A stretch of DNA of 64,000 nt from Rhynchopus sp. YZ270_cl-10 (lineage: Eukaryota; Euglenozoa; Diplonemea; Diplonemida; Diplonemidae): contig OZ037893.1 of assembly GCA_964035575.1 (NCBI GenBank), forward strand, positions 744,001-808,000. The letters run 5' to 3'. A program made the position numbers and the translations under genes. Below, piece after piece: positions 18,809-29,925 of this stretch. The notes below the pieces were generated by a model. It was not told the origin of the DNA and did no database searches. It saw only the letters and a list, made by a program, of their open reading frames with translations. How positions within the stretch are numbered: position 1 is the first letter of the stretch; every line of letters begins with the position of its first letter.

Positions 18809-21779
18809 ATGAGTGGCACGTTAGGAAGCAGTACTGCGAGGACGTTCACGGAATGGATGCAGCAGCATGATAAGGTGTCTGTATCTGGCGCGTCTGAAGG
18901 GTGGAAGAAAGAGGAGCGGAGGAGGTGGAGGCAACGGCAGTGGAGTGACGGGCATAGCGTGTCCATGGAGTGTGTCCCTTCTTCTCAGGGCACACCGTTG
19001 ATTGGGTCTGCCGGGGCTGTGAATACTTCAAAGAAACACCACCCAACACCTCCACGAATATCATCAGCACAACCTCCACAGCCTTCACAGCCTCCACAAC
19101 CTACAAAAAAACGTATAATTTCCTCAGCACCCCCTTCTGTCGATTCTTATGAAGGAGATCCTCTCGCACAAAGTTGTGTCTCAGGGAGAGGGGGAAGCCG
19201 GAATGAAGCCAACCACAGCTCCTCTGACTGGAAGTCCTTCGCGCTCTTCCACGAAGTGAAGCTTCGAGAGCTGCTCTCAGACGACCACCGACTCCCAGAG
19301 AGGGGCAGGTTGAAAAAGGTGCTCAACCATTTTAAAGAAATTTCCGGCGTTTTCCCGTTGTTTGCAACAGTTTTTCAGTTAATTCTCTCGGAGATTAACC
19401 TTTCTGTTTATGCCACAGCAGCGAGTACATTGGGTGTGATAGAGAAGATTCCTTACTTTGAAATTATTACTTCGCTTCAGAAGGAAAAGGAATCATTGAA
19501 GTCTGAGTTGTTTGATGCGAGGATGGAGGCGAATCAGGATACTTTGCTGTATGAACTGCACACTTCAAGATCGAGGAATCGCTATTTAACGCATCAGGTT
19601 GACAAACTGAATCAAGAAAATGAAAATCTTTTGGAGGACGTAGCGAAGCTCAACAACGAGGCAGAAGCTTTATCCAAAAACGGACGCCAAGCCTTCAATG
19701 ACCTGGAGCTTCAAAACCGGAAGGCACAGTCCGAGATCCGCCGCCTCACGAACGAACACACATTGATGTCATATGACAACCGATCGCGTCTTGCTAACAT
19801 AAACGACTATCTCTCGTTCAAAAACAAAGTATCAGGCTCCATTCTGCCGCTCTTCGAGAATAAACACGAATTTTCCACCTACGTCCAACTCATGTGCCAA
19901 CTCGAGCTGGCAGAGAACTTCCACCTCTCCGACTACGATACAGACCTCTGGTCTCTCACACCAATCGAAATCCCGCCAGTGCGACAAAAGCTTCTTCAAA
20001 AGCTCCGTGTGATTCGTGCAGAGCTGCATACCCTTGAGTCGTACTGTAAGGTTCTGCTCGTGAAGGATCCGCACAGCAAGCCAGCGCAGCCTGACCCATG
20101 CGAGTATGAGGATGCAGACAGCAAGGAGGAGGAGGACGTGCAGTTCTCGAATCCTTACAATGACAGCAAAGCGGTTGAGGTGCCAGGAGACCGTACCGAC
20201 GTCGCAGACGAGACTGTGCAGCTGCCTGTACCGGACGGTGGTGGTGCGCCAAACCCTGTCCTCTGGCGAGAGCCCGTTAACAACGCCGATGTTGGGGTGC
20301 CCTTCAAAGAGGTGATGTGCGAGCTCAGCGGCACCTCCAGCCAAGGACGCGAACAGTTTGTTGAAAACCTAACCAAAAAGAGCCGCTCCGTTGCCCAAGA
20401 CATTCTCCTCGCAACCGTCAACTCATTGGGCGACCGCGTTGCCGCTTCAGACCCGGTCCAAGCACTCAAAGACAACTATTTGGTTCCTCTGTTGAGCACC
20501 GATCCGAAAAAGCTGGATTACAGCATTGACATGTTTGCCGTGAACGGGGTTTCACAGGAGCACGTGAAGACCATTTATAACATTGAGCCTAGCTGTGTGA
20601 TGGATGTTCCTGCGAAGACTTCTGCGGTGTGTTTGAAGTTTTCTAAGCCTGCGGGGAGCACCACGCTGTTGGCGGAGAAGGAGTTGAGCGCACAACAACA
20701 ACAGGCGGTGGCTGCGGGGCAGCACGTCACAGAACCACAACTGGTAGAGGACTTCATTGCCGACGACGAAATGAAGACCCTCCGTGCCCGACCTGGCTCG
20801 CACGCAGTGTGGCAGATCTACACACAAAAGGCAGGCGTCTACACACCACGCGCACCACGCACACTCTCCCTCCGCATCACAGAGCAAATCATCCAAGCAG
20901 CCTACCACGACAAACGCAACGTTGTCCTCTCCGTCTTCCTCGAGATCTCTGCAAGCGGGGCGACCAAGGAGGTCAAGGAAAAACAGTTTGGCGCGTCTCT
21001 GAAGGAAACAGACTTGATGGACTCACTCTTCTCCGTATGCTCTCTCCCCCCTCCCCTCCCTTCCCCTCCCCCCCCATTTCCCCACCCCTTTACAGGTCTT
21101 AGACGAACGCTACCACCTCCCACCAGTAGTAAGCAAAGCTGCCTTCGAAACCCTCGCAACCTGCGAACAGGCGAACACCCCTCTCACCTCATACTTTCTG
21201 CAGTCCCTTATTGGCAACGGCGAGGCGGACATCACCGGGGGGATTCTCTCCAACGCACTCTTCATTTTAGGACGTGAATGGCCGCTTTCGGTCCTCCAAC
21301 CTGATGTAGGCCTGTCACAGAAAGAGACCACCTTACTTCTCGAAAGCCTATACCCCACCTTCAACGCCACAAAGATCGACTCTCTGATATCAGACATCGC
21401 GATCTTTACGAGAGCGAATTTCAGTCTGACGGATATTCGTGCATATTTTATTGATAGGATTGGGTCGTTCAAGGAGCACTATATGTTGGACGCAGCGAAG
21501 GCAGTTGCGTTCAAAGCTACAACATTAAAATGGAAGGAACTCGATAAATTTGACTTCGCAGATGCCTGTTGCTCTTCAATCAACTTCACCCCCGACGTTA
21601 GCATAGATGCCGTACGAGAACGTCTTAAATACCGCCACCAAGAAACCTGTGTCCGTATGGCCCCAGGCAAAACCCGATTAGAACTCAAAGAACTCGGCCT
21701 TCTTGCAGCAGAAACCACCTGGCTCTCCATGTTAGAAAAAGTGGGCGGGTTTTTAAAACCGCATGCAGTGCGACAATGA
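18809..21779 (+). CDS. coiled-coil protein of unknown function (two exons)
   Basis: Exons are 18809-21034 and 21096-21779. The 61-base intron starts GTATGC and ends CCCTTTACAG. Both junctions are phase 0 and give 969 residues. The head is Ser/Thr/Pro-rich. A folded helical module at about 145-230 (LREL...RGRLKKVLNHFKEISGVFPLF) precedes a long coiled coil (about 235-340, for example NRYLTHQVDKLNQENENLLE). A middle region of acidic linkers follows, with DPCEYEDADSKEEEDVQFSN and a block containing TDPKKLDYSIDMFAVNGVS. The tail is all-helical and could form EF-hand-like or armadillo-like packing. The arrangement of a small helical cap followed by a coiled coil recalls TSNAXIP1-type and other axonemal proteins, but I see no decisive motif. 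I call it unknown. Confidence 0.75.
21035..21095 (+). other. 61-base GT-AG intron
   Basis: Starts GTATGC, is very C/T-rich throughout, and ends TTTACAG. Removal keeps the frame (phase 0) and joins DSLFS to VLDERYHLPP. The unspliced frame reads into a Pro-rich stretch and then a stop. Confidence 0.85.
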
Positions 21780-22032
21780 ATTTCTCCACCCACCTTTTTT
21801 TTTCTGTGTTCACGCACAAAAAAAGAAGGGCCCTTTTTTAGTTAGTCTAACATAACAAAAAAAATAGAGCATTTTTACCCCCTTGTCAATATCAACTTCG
21901 CTTCTTGTATCCTCTGGTCTAAAAGCGACCCCGGTCACTGTTAATAACACAACCAAACCAAACCAACACCACAAACACCACACCACACACACAGGCGTTT
22001 TCGCACACATCCTACACAAAAACCAGATCAGA

Positions 22033-23160
22033 ATGCGCACTGTATGCATGCTGGCGTTGCTCGTGTTCGGGACAAGCTTCGTGACAAGTGTTGAGGGGCA
22101 GCGTCGTGGGGGAAGAGGTGGAGGTGGAGGTGGACGCGGGGGACGTGGCAGAACGCCAACACCACCAACACCACCTGCTCCAGTCCCCGTCCCACCTGTG
22201 CCAGTCCCACCTGGTCCCGGTCCTGTTCCCGTGCCGCCAACCCCACCAACCCCACCCGCACCGACAGGCGGTGGGTTCGGGAACGCACGGACAACACCCG
22301 GGCAGGGCATTGAGGCGGGCGTGCGTGCACAGTACCTCCCAGTGGTGTCGACAATTGTGAGTGTGATTGAGAGCCAGGCACCGTCGTTCCGCCCGCTGCT
22401 GGTGCGTCTGGCGTGGCACTCGCTGGCACACTTTGACTCGACAGACCGCCCGATTGGAGGTGGGAACGGGGGGTGCCTGCGGACAGACCCTGAGCTGGGG
22501 CTTGGGGAGAACATTGGGCTGGACGTGGCGACCCGCGCACTGGAGGCTGTGAAGTCTGCTCACCCGTTTGTGAGCTACGCAGACCTGTACTCGCTGGCGG
22601 GGAACACGGCGCTCGAGTACATGGGAAGCCCGACGCTGTTCTTCCGTGCCGGACGCACCGACTTTGGGAACCCTGCTGCACAGTGTGTGAACGACAACGA
22701 CAGAATGCCGACAAAGCACTTCAACAACGACAACTTCCCGCACCTCGACACGCTTGACTACTTCTTCGACAAGTTTGGTGAGCTTGGGATCTCGCTTAAC
22801 TCTGACGCGAACGCCCTGGAGAAGATGGTGAGTCTGATGGGCGGGCACAACATGGGTGCGATGCACCTGGCCGTGAGTGGGAACGAGGGACAGTGGACGA
22901 CGAACAACCTTGTGTTCGGGACGGAGTACTTTGCGAACCTGGACCAGGGAGCCTGGGGCAGGAACACTGCCGAGGAGGGGCGCACAGACCTGCAGTACCG
23001 CGGTGGGCCTGGACGTCGCTCTGTGATGCTTCCGATTGACATGGTGATGCGTGCGGACGACAGACTGCGCAGCATTGTGCGTGCCTTCTCGCGTGACAGG
23101 GCGCTCTTTGAGACACACTTTGTTGCTGCGTGGAGGCAGCTGCAGGAGAACGGGTGGTGA
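22033..23160 (+). CDS. secreted class I haem peroxidase, cytochrome-c-peroxidase-like
   Basis: 375 residues from the ATG at 22033. Residues 1-23 are a signal peptide (MRTVCMLALLVFGTSFVTSV). A Gly/Arg block (RRGGRGGGGGGRGGRGR) and a Pro/Val linker with repeated PVPVPP form a 55-residue stalk. The catalytic domain has the distal triad R125, W128, H129 in LVRLAWH, the proximal H272 in GGHNMG, the radical-site Trp W288 in GNEGQW, and D336 in MLPID. These match cytochrome c peroxidase (GYEGPW, MLPTD) better than ascorbate peroxidase. The ascorbate-binding Arg before SG.EG is missing (HLAVSG). The family normally acts in mitochondria or plastids, so a signal peptide plus a sticky Gly/Arg-Pro stalk is unusual and suggests action in the secretory path or at the cell surface. 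Codon use is strongly GC-biased, as for highly expressed genes in this window. Confidence 0.88.
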   Translation: MRTVCMLALLVFGTSFVTSVEGQRRGGRGGGGGGRGGRGRTPTPPTPPAPVPVPPVPVPPGPGPVPVPPTPPTPPAPTGGGFGNARTTPGQGIEAGVRAQYLPVVSTIVSVIESQAPSFRPLLVRLAWHSLAHFDSTDRPIGGGNGGCLRTDPELGLGENIGLDVATRALEAVKSAHPFVSYADLYSLAGNTALEYMGSPTLFFRAGRTDFGNPAAQCVNDNDRMPTKHFNNDNFPHLDTLDYFFDKFGELGISLNSDANALEKMVSLMGGHNMGAMHLAVSGNEGQWTTNNLVFGTEYFANLDQGAWGRNTAEEGRTDLQYRGGPGRRSVMLPIDMVMRADDRLRSIVRAFSRDRALFETHFVAAWRQLQENGW

Positions 23161-24422
23161 GCGGTGTGCCACATCTCTGCCTCTTTTGCATTCACCTCGT
23201 CCTCGTCCTTTGAGTTGCGTTGAGGGCGATGCGCGTTTGTTTACTTTACTTACCTTTTTACGCACCTAGGTGCTGACGTAAACCTTTTTCTGGAACTGAA
23301 TTTCTCTGCACCTCTTGCATCTTAGCCTTTCTTTTTGAGTTTTCCACTTGGTCTCTCTCTTGCTGCCTGCCTGCAGGAAGTGACGTGGACAAACAGAACG
23401 CATAGCGTGTGAGTGTCTCTGTACTGTACTGCACAGATACAGATGCACACTGTGCTTCGCACCACTCATACTGCCCCATTTAACCTAAATCAAAAACCTA
23501 TTATTATTTTGCTTTTTTTTACAAAGTTTCCAAGCTCACTCCGATGCACGCCCACCCGTGTGCAAGGAGTGGGTGTTCCTCACATTCCTTATTATATAGA
23601 CAGCAAGGCCTTTTCCTTGAAACATGCCCCTGGTATGCCTTTGCCCGCCTGCCTCCGTCCTCCCAACCTGCGAACTTGCAGGGGGAGGTTGTGGTGTGGT
23701 GGGAAATGGGTTCATGGATCACTGGCCTTGCAACATTTTTGTTTTCGTCGTTTGTTTTTGTCATTTTGTTGCAGATGTGTGTGCCTGTGACGTGAGGCCC
23801 GTTCATCTTTCAAAATTGTTATATTTTTGTTTCGCTTTGCTATTTGCTCTTTTATATGTTTGTTTGTCTTTTTTGTTCTCAATTTTTTTTTTTAATTGCT
23901 TTGTTTTGAAGTTGAGGGTTTTGACCCCTTCTTCAAAACTACTGGCACAGAAAATAAAGTGTAGGTGCGCAGCCTTTATGTCACCTGAAGGCACCCGACT
24001 GCAGGATCACAACCAACATTCCAACACCAACACCAACACGAATAGCAGCAACAAACAACACACTGCAACCCAACACTCATGGCAGCGAAGGGATATACGT
24101 GTGAAACGGGGGCACACTTAACTGTGCGTCTTTGCGGCACATGACACATACCCCTTCACCCCACACCTTCTTCTTCTACTTCTACTTCTTTTCCCTTTCC
24201 TGTCTTCCTTATGATGCAATGTTGCAGCAATAAGGCTATTTACTTCAAACCGAGCAAACCTTATTTCAAAAAGACATTGTATCCCCCCCATTTTCCAACA
24301 GCGACCCCTGCTCAACAACATCCCAACCCCCACAACACCCCATCATACAGAATGAAACCCACAGCTTTTAGGTGACTAAGCAGAGGCTTAGACCCTTTTT
24401 TTTTTTTTTTTTTTTTTGAAAA
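23161..24422. other. 1.26-kb spacer
   Basis: No coding frame is convincing. The content is T-rich with CAACAC-rich simple sequence near 24010-24070. A hairpin of family A lies at 24370 and a T run of more than 20 bases ends four bases before the next ATG. Confidence 0.45.
24370..24395 (+). repeat. hairpin repeat A, short copy
   Basis: AGGTGACTAAGCAGAGGCTT then AGACCC. CTAAGC pairs with GCTTAG across a tiny loop. It lies 28 bases before the TRP start codon and is followed directly by a long T run. Confidence 0.65.
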
Positions 24423-27400
24423 ATGCTCGGGCAAAACCAGGCTCGAGATTCATTGCGGCAATTAGCGTTTTGGAAGCAGTCTTTGGATTTAACCAAAATA
24501 CACAACGAACCTGATATGAATCGTATAACAAATCGCTTTTTCCCCCACCAAACCGGAGCTAATGCAATACGAGACCCTTTAGGTGGCACCTTAATCCATT
24601 GGGCGGCGTTGATGGGGTCGTGCGCTTCGGTGTACAATTTGGGTATCACATCGCTTTCTGACGAGCCTGCTGCATCTCAGACTGGCTTCCGCAAACTCGC
24701 GAAGTACATTGTCAAAACCTGCAGTACAAAGGTCCTTGACCTTCAATTTGACCGTACCTCACCTTACGTCCACATTGAAGCCCAGCTTGGCCTTTGGGCT
24801 GCAGTAGGTGAACAGCGGTGTCTACCTTACAGTTCTCTTTATTACGACGGGGAGGCACCTCTGCACATTGCAGTGGCGAAGAACGACGAAGAGCTGGTAT
24901 GTCTTCTGCTGCAACGTGGTGCAAACAGTAGGGCCCGTGCCTATGGGTCTTTCTTTGCACCAGGGGGGGCGGTGCTTTCGTATTACGGTGAATTTGCGTT
25001 GTCATTTGCAGCCTCTGGTGGGTTAGTAGGGATGTGCGCTTTGTTGATGGAGCATGACCCAGAGAGTGTTTACTTCTGCGACTCTTTTGGGAATACGTGT
25101 TTGCATCTCGCGGTTTTGCATAGAAGGATTGACACTTATGAGTTTTTGGTGAAGAAGGCGAAGCTTAATTTTGATGAAGTAGCGGAGTGGAAAGGGGCAA
25201 TGGGGTTGACACCTTTGGGGCTGTCTGCGGTGTCGAGCAAGGTGGGGGCGAGCGAGAAGATCGTCCTGGACGAGGAGGAGGACCAAGGCAAGGAGTTCTT
25301 TCGGATGCTGAACACAACGCGGAGTGAGTCCTGGGATTTCAATGATGTGGTGGCACATTCATATCGGCTAGCACAGATTGACACAATAGGGCTTCACATC
25401 CGCATCGAAAACCCACGCATAGAAGATTCAAAACGACAAGCCCGTAGCGTCCACACCGCCTCCCGTGGCAAAGTTTCTGCCAAACCAACCTGCCCCCGAT
25501 CGCCTGCAATAAAAAGCACGCCCCCACCCCCACACCCCCTCTTCCCTGAAAGCACGAAGCAAATCGACAATGTACTGCACACTACCCATGCTATCCAGGT
25601 CAATGGAGACTCTCCTGCGAGCATTACTCCGGTCAAGCATCATACGGATTTGACGCAGTTAATTAATGTCTCGCAAAGCAAAGAGAAAAACGCAAAGGCA
25701 GGGATGGTGGCAGTGTTTAAAGGGTCAAATACAGGCGCGTTTACTGGGTTTGTTCCGATAGTGTCGTTGATTTTGCAGTATGAGTTGCACTATCTGGCGG
25801 ACCATAAGATGGTCGTAGGGATGCTGGAGACGAAGTGGCGTGTTGTGCGGTACTTCTTCTATTTGTCGGTATTATGGCATTTCTCGTACCTCGGCGTGCT
25901 GACAGCGTTTTTAATGCAAAGCCACCCAAACGGAGGAGCCTTTGTACACGAAACACCTATGGCATCAATTTGCTTTGTTATGACCGTCATTGACATCATT
26001 CCGAATCTGTATGACATTGTGGTGGGGGTAGCTCATTGCATGGATGTGTTAGAAATGCGCAAACGCCATGTAACCCGCTCTGATAAGCCGGAGCAAATGC
26101 AGGATGAAACCTGGCGTATCTATCACTCCCTCGAGTCTGGTACGGTTGCGTCGGTCAGTCAAAGCAGACGACATTCGTCGAATCTCTTTTTCATTCTTTC
26201 TTCGTTTCCGATATCAGGGTTTGAGCTGATTGCGTGGCTGGGCTACGCTGCGTACGCTGCCTTCCTCGTCTTAGACGAGCCTGTCGACGACACAACCGAT
26301 CCCTCCAACATCACCACAACAACCGTTCCTGCCGAACCAGACCTGCCGTTATCATTGATGTTTCTTGGTCTGTCCACAATGTGTGCCTATCTCTCTACCC
26401 TGACGTACTCTCCGGTACACATACGTACAGGAATGTTTGTTACCATGATGACAAGAACGATAAGCAGAGATTTGGTTCCATTTGTCGTGATATTTTCGTT
26501 TATTTTGACGGGCGCTTCTGCAGCGGTGTACTCAATGGAGCGGGGCGCGGTGCCGTTTATTACTGTAGTGGATGCGATAAAGGACTCTTTGCTTCCGGTG
26601 ATTGAGACGAACGAACGTCTGGAGATCTACACCGTGCATGCCAGCTCTGAAGGAAAGATCGGCCCCGACGACCGCCTGCGCGTTGTGTCCTACATCATTA
26701 TCGCTGTGTTCACCGCTATGTCCTCTGTGCTTATGCTCAACCTGTTAATCGCCACCTTCACCTCTACCTACGAAGAAGTCAAACACATCGCTCATAAGGA
26801 TTGGTTAATGCAGTGGGGACGTGATATTTTGATGGTGGAAAGGCGTTTGTCATGTCTTCCGTGGATGCGGTCGAAGCTTCGTGTCAATCATGGGCATGCT
26901 CATGAACACGTCTTTGTTTCGATTGAAAAAAAGAAGCCAAAAAAGAAGAGATTAAACGGTGCACCAGGCTGTGCACAGAGTGTCGTGAACTCCCCTGGAG
27001 CGGAGATGCTCGGAGGTGGGGTCAGCTTTGCTGGGTTGCCCCCGCTGATGGGGCTTGATTCGTATCTCGATTCGCAACGCGATCATCGCCCTGAAATGGC
27101 TCCATTGCACAATATGCAGAACAGTTTGTCCTCCACAAAGCTCGAGGCTCCACAGGAAGAACGGAATGGCTCTGGTGACGGCACCATACCACAGCACGCC
27201 TGCTGGAGTTGCGGCGCTGCGAATGCATTTACAGAGTGCAAAAAGGGTTCGGAGGAGGACGGGGAGACCACCAAAAAGCGACGAAAAAAAAAGGATAAAA
27301 AAGCGAAGTTGAAGGAAGGTAGTAGTGAGGTAGAAGCAGAAGAAGCAGGCGCAACGGTGGGCGCAGGAAGGGCGTCGGACACAGCGGAAAAGGACCCCCA

Positions 27401-27605
27401 TCTGCGATGTGGTGAGTGTGCGGCCCTCCTTGCGTACTCTACTGTGCGGTATCCGGTGAAGGTGTGCCACTTTTTTTTTTGGGGGGGGGGGATAAGCAAT
27501 ATACAAGGTGTGTGGATGCTTCAACGCAACACGATACTTAACAACACAAATAACTTTTCAATTTTTCCTTTGCTTAAAGATGTGTACACAAGAGGCATGA
27601 TGTAG
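24423..27605 (+). CDS. ankyrin-repeat TRP (TRPV-like) cation channel
   Basis: Up to 1060 residues. Ankyrin-like repeats fill about 40-280 (GEAPLHIAVAKNDEELVCLL, GNTCLHLAVLHRRIDTYEFL). After a Ser/Pro linker come membrane segments: S1 (VVRYFFYLSVLWHFSYLGVL), S2 (SICFVMTVIDIIPNLYDIVV), S3 (FELIAWLGYAAYAAFLV), S4 (SLMFLGLSTMCAYLSTL), S5 (LVPFVVIFSFILTGASAAVY), a pore helix (FITVVDAIKDSLLPVIE), and S6 (SYIIIAVFTAMSSVLMLNLL) running into ATFTSTYEEV. The TRP helix follows as WLMQWGRDILMVERR. No canonical selectivity G.GD is seen. The basic C-terminus has two CxxC pairs (CWSCG and CGEC) that could form a zinc ribbon. The last 50 codons cross T9 and G12 runs and look like intron. A GT near 27450-27465 and the AG at 27579-27580 are candidate sites, so the true C-terminus is uncertain. 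Confidence 0.82.
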   Translation: MLGQNQARDSLRQLAFWKQSLDLTKIHNEPDMNRITNRFFPHQTGANAIRDPLGGTLIHWAALMGSCASVYNLGITSLSDEPAASQTGFRKLAKYIVKTCSTKVLDLQFDRTSPYVHIEAQLGLWAAVGEQRCLPYSSLYYDGEAPLHIAVAKNDEELVCLLLQRGANSRARAYGSFFAPGGAVLSYYGEFALSFAASGGLVGMCALLMEHDPESVYFCDSFGNTCLHLAVLHRRIDTYEFLVKKAKLNFDEVAEWKGAMGLTPLGLSAVSSKVGASEKIVLDEEEDQGKEFFRMLNTTRSESWDFNDVVAHSYRLAQIDTIGLHIRIENPRIEDSKRQARSVHTASRGKVSAKPTCPRSPAIKSTPPPPHPLFPESTKQIDNVLHTTHAIQVNGDSPASITPVKHHTDLTQLINVSQSKEKNAKAGMVAVFKGSNTGAFTGFVPIVSLILQYELHYLADHKMVVGMLETKWRVVRYFFYLSVLWHFSYLGVLTAFLMQSHPNGGAFVHETPMASICFVMTVIDIIPNLYDIVVGVAHCMDVLEMRKRHVTRSDKPEQMQDETWRIYHSLESGTVASVSQSRRHSSNLFFILSSFPISGFELIAWLGYAAYAAFLVLDEPVDDTTDPSNITTTTVPAEPDLPLSLMFLGLSTMCAYLSTLTYSPVHIRTGMFVTMMTRTISRDLVPFVVIFSFILTGASAAVYSMERGAVPFITVVDAIKDSLLPVIETNERLEIYTVHASSEGKIGPDDRLRVVSYIIIAVFTAMSSVLMLNLLIATFTSTYEEVKHIAHKDWLMQWGRDILMVERRLSCLPWMRSKLRVNHGHAHEHVFVSIEKKKPKKKRLNGAPGCAQSVVNSPGAEMLGGGVSFAGLPPLMGLDSYLDSQRDHRPEMAPLHNMQNSLSSTKLEAPQEERNGSGDGTIPQHACWSCGAANAFTECKKGSEEDGETTKKRRKKKDKKAKLKEGSSEVEAEEAGATVGAGRASDTAEKDPHLRCGECAALLAYSTVRYPVKVCHFFFWGGGISNIQGVWMLQRNTILNNTNNFSIFPLLKDVYTRGMM

Positions 27606-27696
27606 CAAACCTTCAAGAGGTTCCTTGAGCATTCCGTCAGTATCAATCTCGTCATATTCCTTTAAGTTTGGCTGCAAACCCCCTCAGTTCTGCCCC

Positions 27697-28245
27697 TCAA
27701 CATCGCGTTGATACATACGTCGCAAGCAAGGTTCTCCCTGTACTATCTCCGTATGGTAGGTCTCCTTGAAAAAACTCTGTGTTGATCACTCCCTTTGGTG
27801 TCCAGACTACTTTTACTTCTTTGTCGTATACCTCATTGAGGATGGATTGTTGCGAGGGTGTACCCTTGAGGATGAAGAGTTTCACTTAGTTGTACCGCTC
27901 TGCACACCATGATGGTCGCCCATCTTTTGAAGTCATTGAATCGATGTTTACCCTTTCTTTGTCGTCTCTCAACATGCTGCGTGCCTTTCCCATCTTCTCA
28001 CACAATGAGATAGGGATCTCGTCAAAGTTTAGCACGGCGAAACGTACTGTGCGCAGACACCGATTGAATGTAGGTGTGCAGCAGCTAGGCTGCTGCTGCT
28101 CGTCACAACGACGTTTGCCTCTTGACTGGTCACCTTCCCCCTCTTGTCTGCCTGCTTGTTGACTGTTTCTCTCGCGGTAATGATTTTTGCCTGCAGGCAC
28201 TACAATTCTTACAGGACCCAATCCACATATATTGACACTGTACAA
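27697..28245 (-). pseudogene. degraded DDE-type (CENP-B/pogo-like) DNA transposase fragment
   Basis: Read on the - strand, two blocks in the same frame, separated by one stop codon near 27886, contain NFDEIPIS, KLFILKGTPSQQS and VVWTPKGVINTEFFQ. Their order and spacing resemble the DDE_1 superfamily (N.DE, then lIfKG, then the GW/GVI..F strand). The third acidic residue and the N-terminal helix-turn-helix are not recognisable. I see it as the remains of a plain DNA transposon; the family assignment is tentative. Confidence 0.3.
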
Positions 28246-29269
28246 CAGCGATTATGAGATGTCCATCTATACCCGCATTCTTTATGTTTGCACATTATCA
28301 AAATTTATCAAATTCACTTCATATGTGTGTACGAGAAGTATCCCATTCAAGCCGTCTCCTCTTAGTAAAGGGCAAAGCCCATTTCCACTCAAGTTGTATT
28401 TCGAACAAAGTGAAGACTATGTATTGTAGCTTGAAGAAAAAAAACCCCACACAGGTCGAATGCCCTTCGTGTCAAAGCATAACAAGAGTGGTGTCCCCAC
28501 CAGGTCAAGAGGAAGGGGTTGTTGCCACCCTGGCTGGGGAGGAAGATAAACAGGCCTGATTCATTCGACTTAAAGTCTCTCTCTTTTTTTGTTGTGTTCT
28601 CTCCTCTCATTTCAAGTCGTGTGATTGCATAGCAAAAAAATAGCAAAATGCATGGGTGTGCTGAAAATACACACCTATTTTTTTTTTTTCACTGCACATT
28701 TGATTTTGTGCCTGCTCAATTTATCACCTCCGTGGTTCGATAAGAACGCGGTGGGAGGAAAATACCGTTTGTACCAGCAGAGATTGCCCGGTCCTTTTAA
28801 CTTACTTAACCTACGGAGAATCAGGTGTCTTGCAAGCGAGATGTTTTGCACTTCAACAACAATTTTTTGTGTGTTGTCAATTTTTTGCGGGTTTGCAACT
28901 ACACTACTCCAACAATTTATCAGAAAAGTGAACAAGTACTATGTACATGTTTCACCCCTTTACAAATACTATGTTTTGCTCCTAAGCCGCAAACCTCTAG
29001 ATCCCTTAACCATTTCCTTTCTCGGCCCTGTTTTTTATGTCTAAGATGTGGTGTTTTAGGCACCTTTCAAAATCTTAGTCAAATTTTTTTTCAGACTCAA
29101 AAACCAACCCTTCGCACTTTCCAGGCAAAATGGTTGGTTTTTCTTTCTCTTTTCCCCTCAACAATTTAACCAAAAAAAAAAAATCACCTCCCCCCCACTC
29201 CCCTCTCTTCCCCACCCAATACCTCACTGTTTTTTTGAAATCTTGTCCCCTCCCTCTCCCCCTCAGGTT

Positions 29270-29340
29270 TTAGTACAGGATGTTTAAAACAGGTGTATTA
29301 AACCTGTACTAAACTGTATTAAACTGTTGGTGCTCCTGAC
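29270..29340. repeat. imperfect inverted repeat
   Basis: CAGGTTTTAGTACAGG on the left and CCTGTACTAAACTG on the right can form a stem of about 12-14 bp. TTTAAAACAGG and TATTAAACTG motifs recur between and after the arms. No gene is associated. Confidence 0.55.
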
Positions 29341-29795
29341 GACTTCATATTGCGTAGTTCGTTTTTTTTTTTGGATTTATGGGGTTTTAATCATTGCTTG
29401 GACGGCGAACTACTAAGTCCAGAAAATTCAGTATGTTTTTCACTTTTCTATTTTTTACTTTTATTTTATTTCTCTTTCTTGTGTGTTTGCTGAGGTTTTC
29501 TATCTGATACACAGACAGGATGTGTTGGTATTTGTTTGGATTGGTAGCAATTATTGCACGGAATACTTTACGTATACACGGCAGCCATCAAGACCAAGAC
29601 TCTTTAGGTTACTCTTCCTCCTGGTGATCAGACATTACATCCAGTAAGGACAGAGAAAGGAATAAGAAAAAAGAAAAAAAAAACTTTTGTATTTTGTGTA
29701 TTCCCGAAACAAAAAACTGAAGTAGAAGGTACCAAATGTTCACACGAACATCGGTTTCACGATATTCACCCACCATTTAAAGGGAAATCACTGAA

Positions 29796-29925
29796 GATGT
29801 CCACCCTTTTGAATACAACTGTATGATTTTTAGGACTGAAACAGGGTTAATATCAGAAACCAATCTACTGAAGTTTCAACTTGTGCACGAAGCATTTTAC
29901 TTTTCTTTTCTACGTTTTGCAAAAC
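29796..29925 (+). repeat. dispersed repeat E, copy 1
   Basis: About 130 bases are nearly colinear with 45394-45522. Shared blocks include GATGTCCACCCTTTTGAATA, GAAACAGGGTTAAT, AGAAACCAATCTACTGAAG and TTTGTGCA.GAAGCATTTA-like sequence. Identity is roughly 85 percent by eye. No coding potential is seen. Confidence 0.8.

Noticed and set aside
22012-23265. 417-codon - strand frame opposite the peroxidase gene
   Set aside because: Arg/His/Val-rich shadow of a GC-biased gene. The + strand has all catalytic residues.
27450-27500. T9-G12 homopolymer junction as evidence of a frameshift
   Set aside because: It lies in the doubtful 3' end of the TRP gene, where an intron is at least as likely; sequencing error cannot be excluded.
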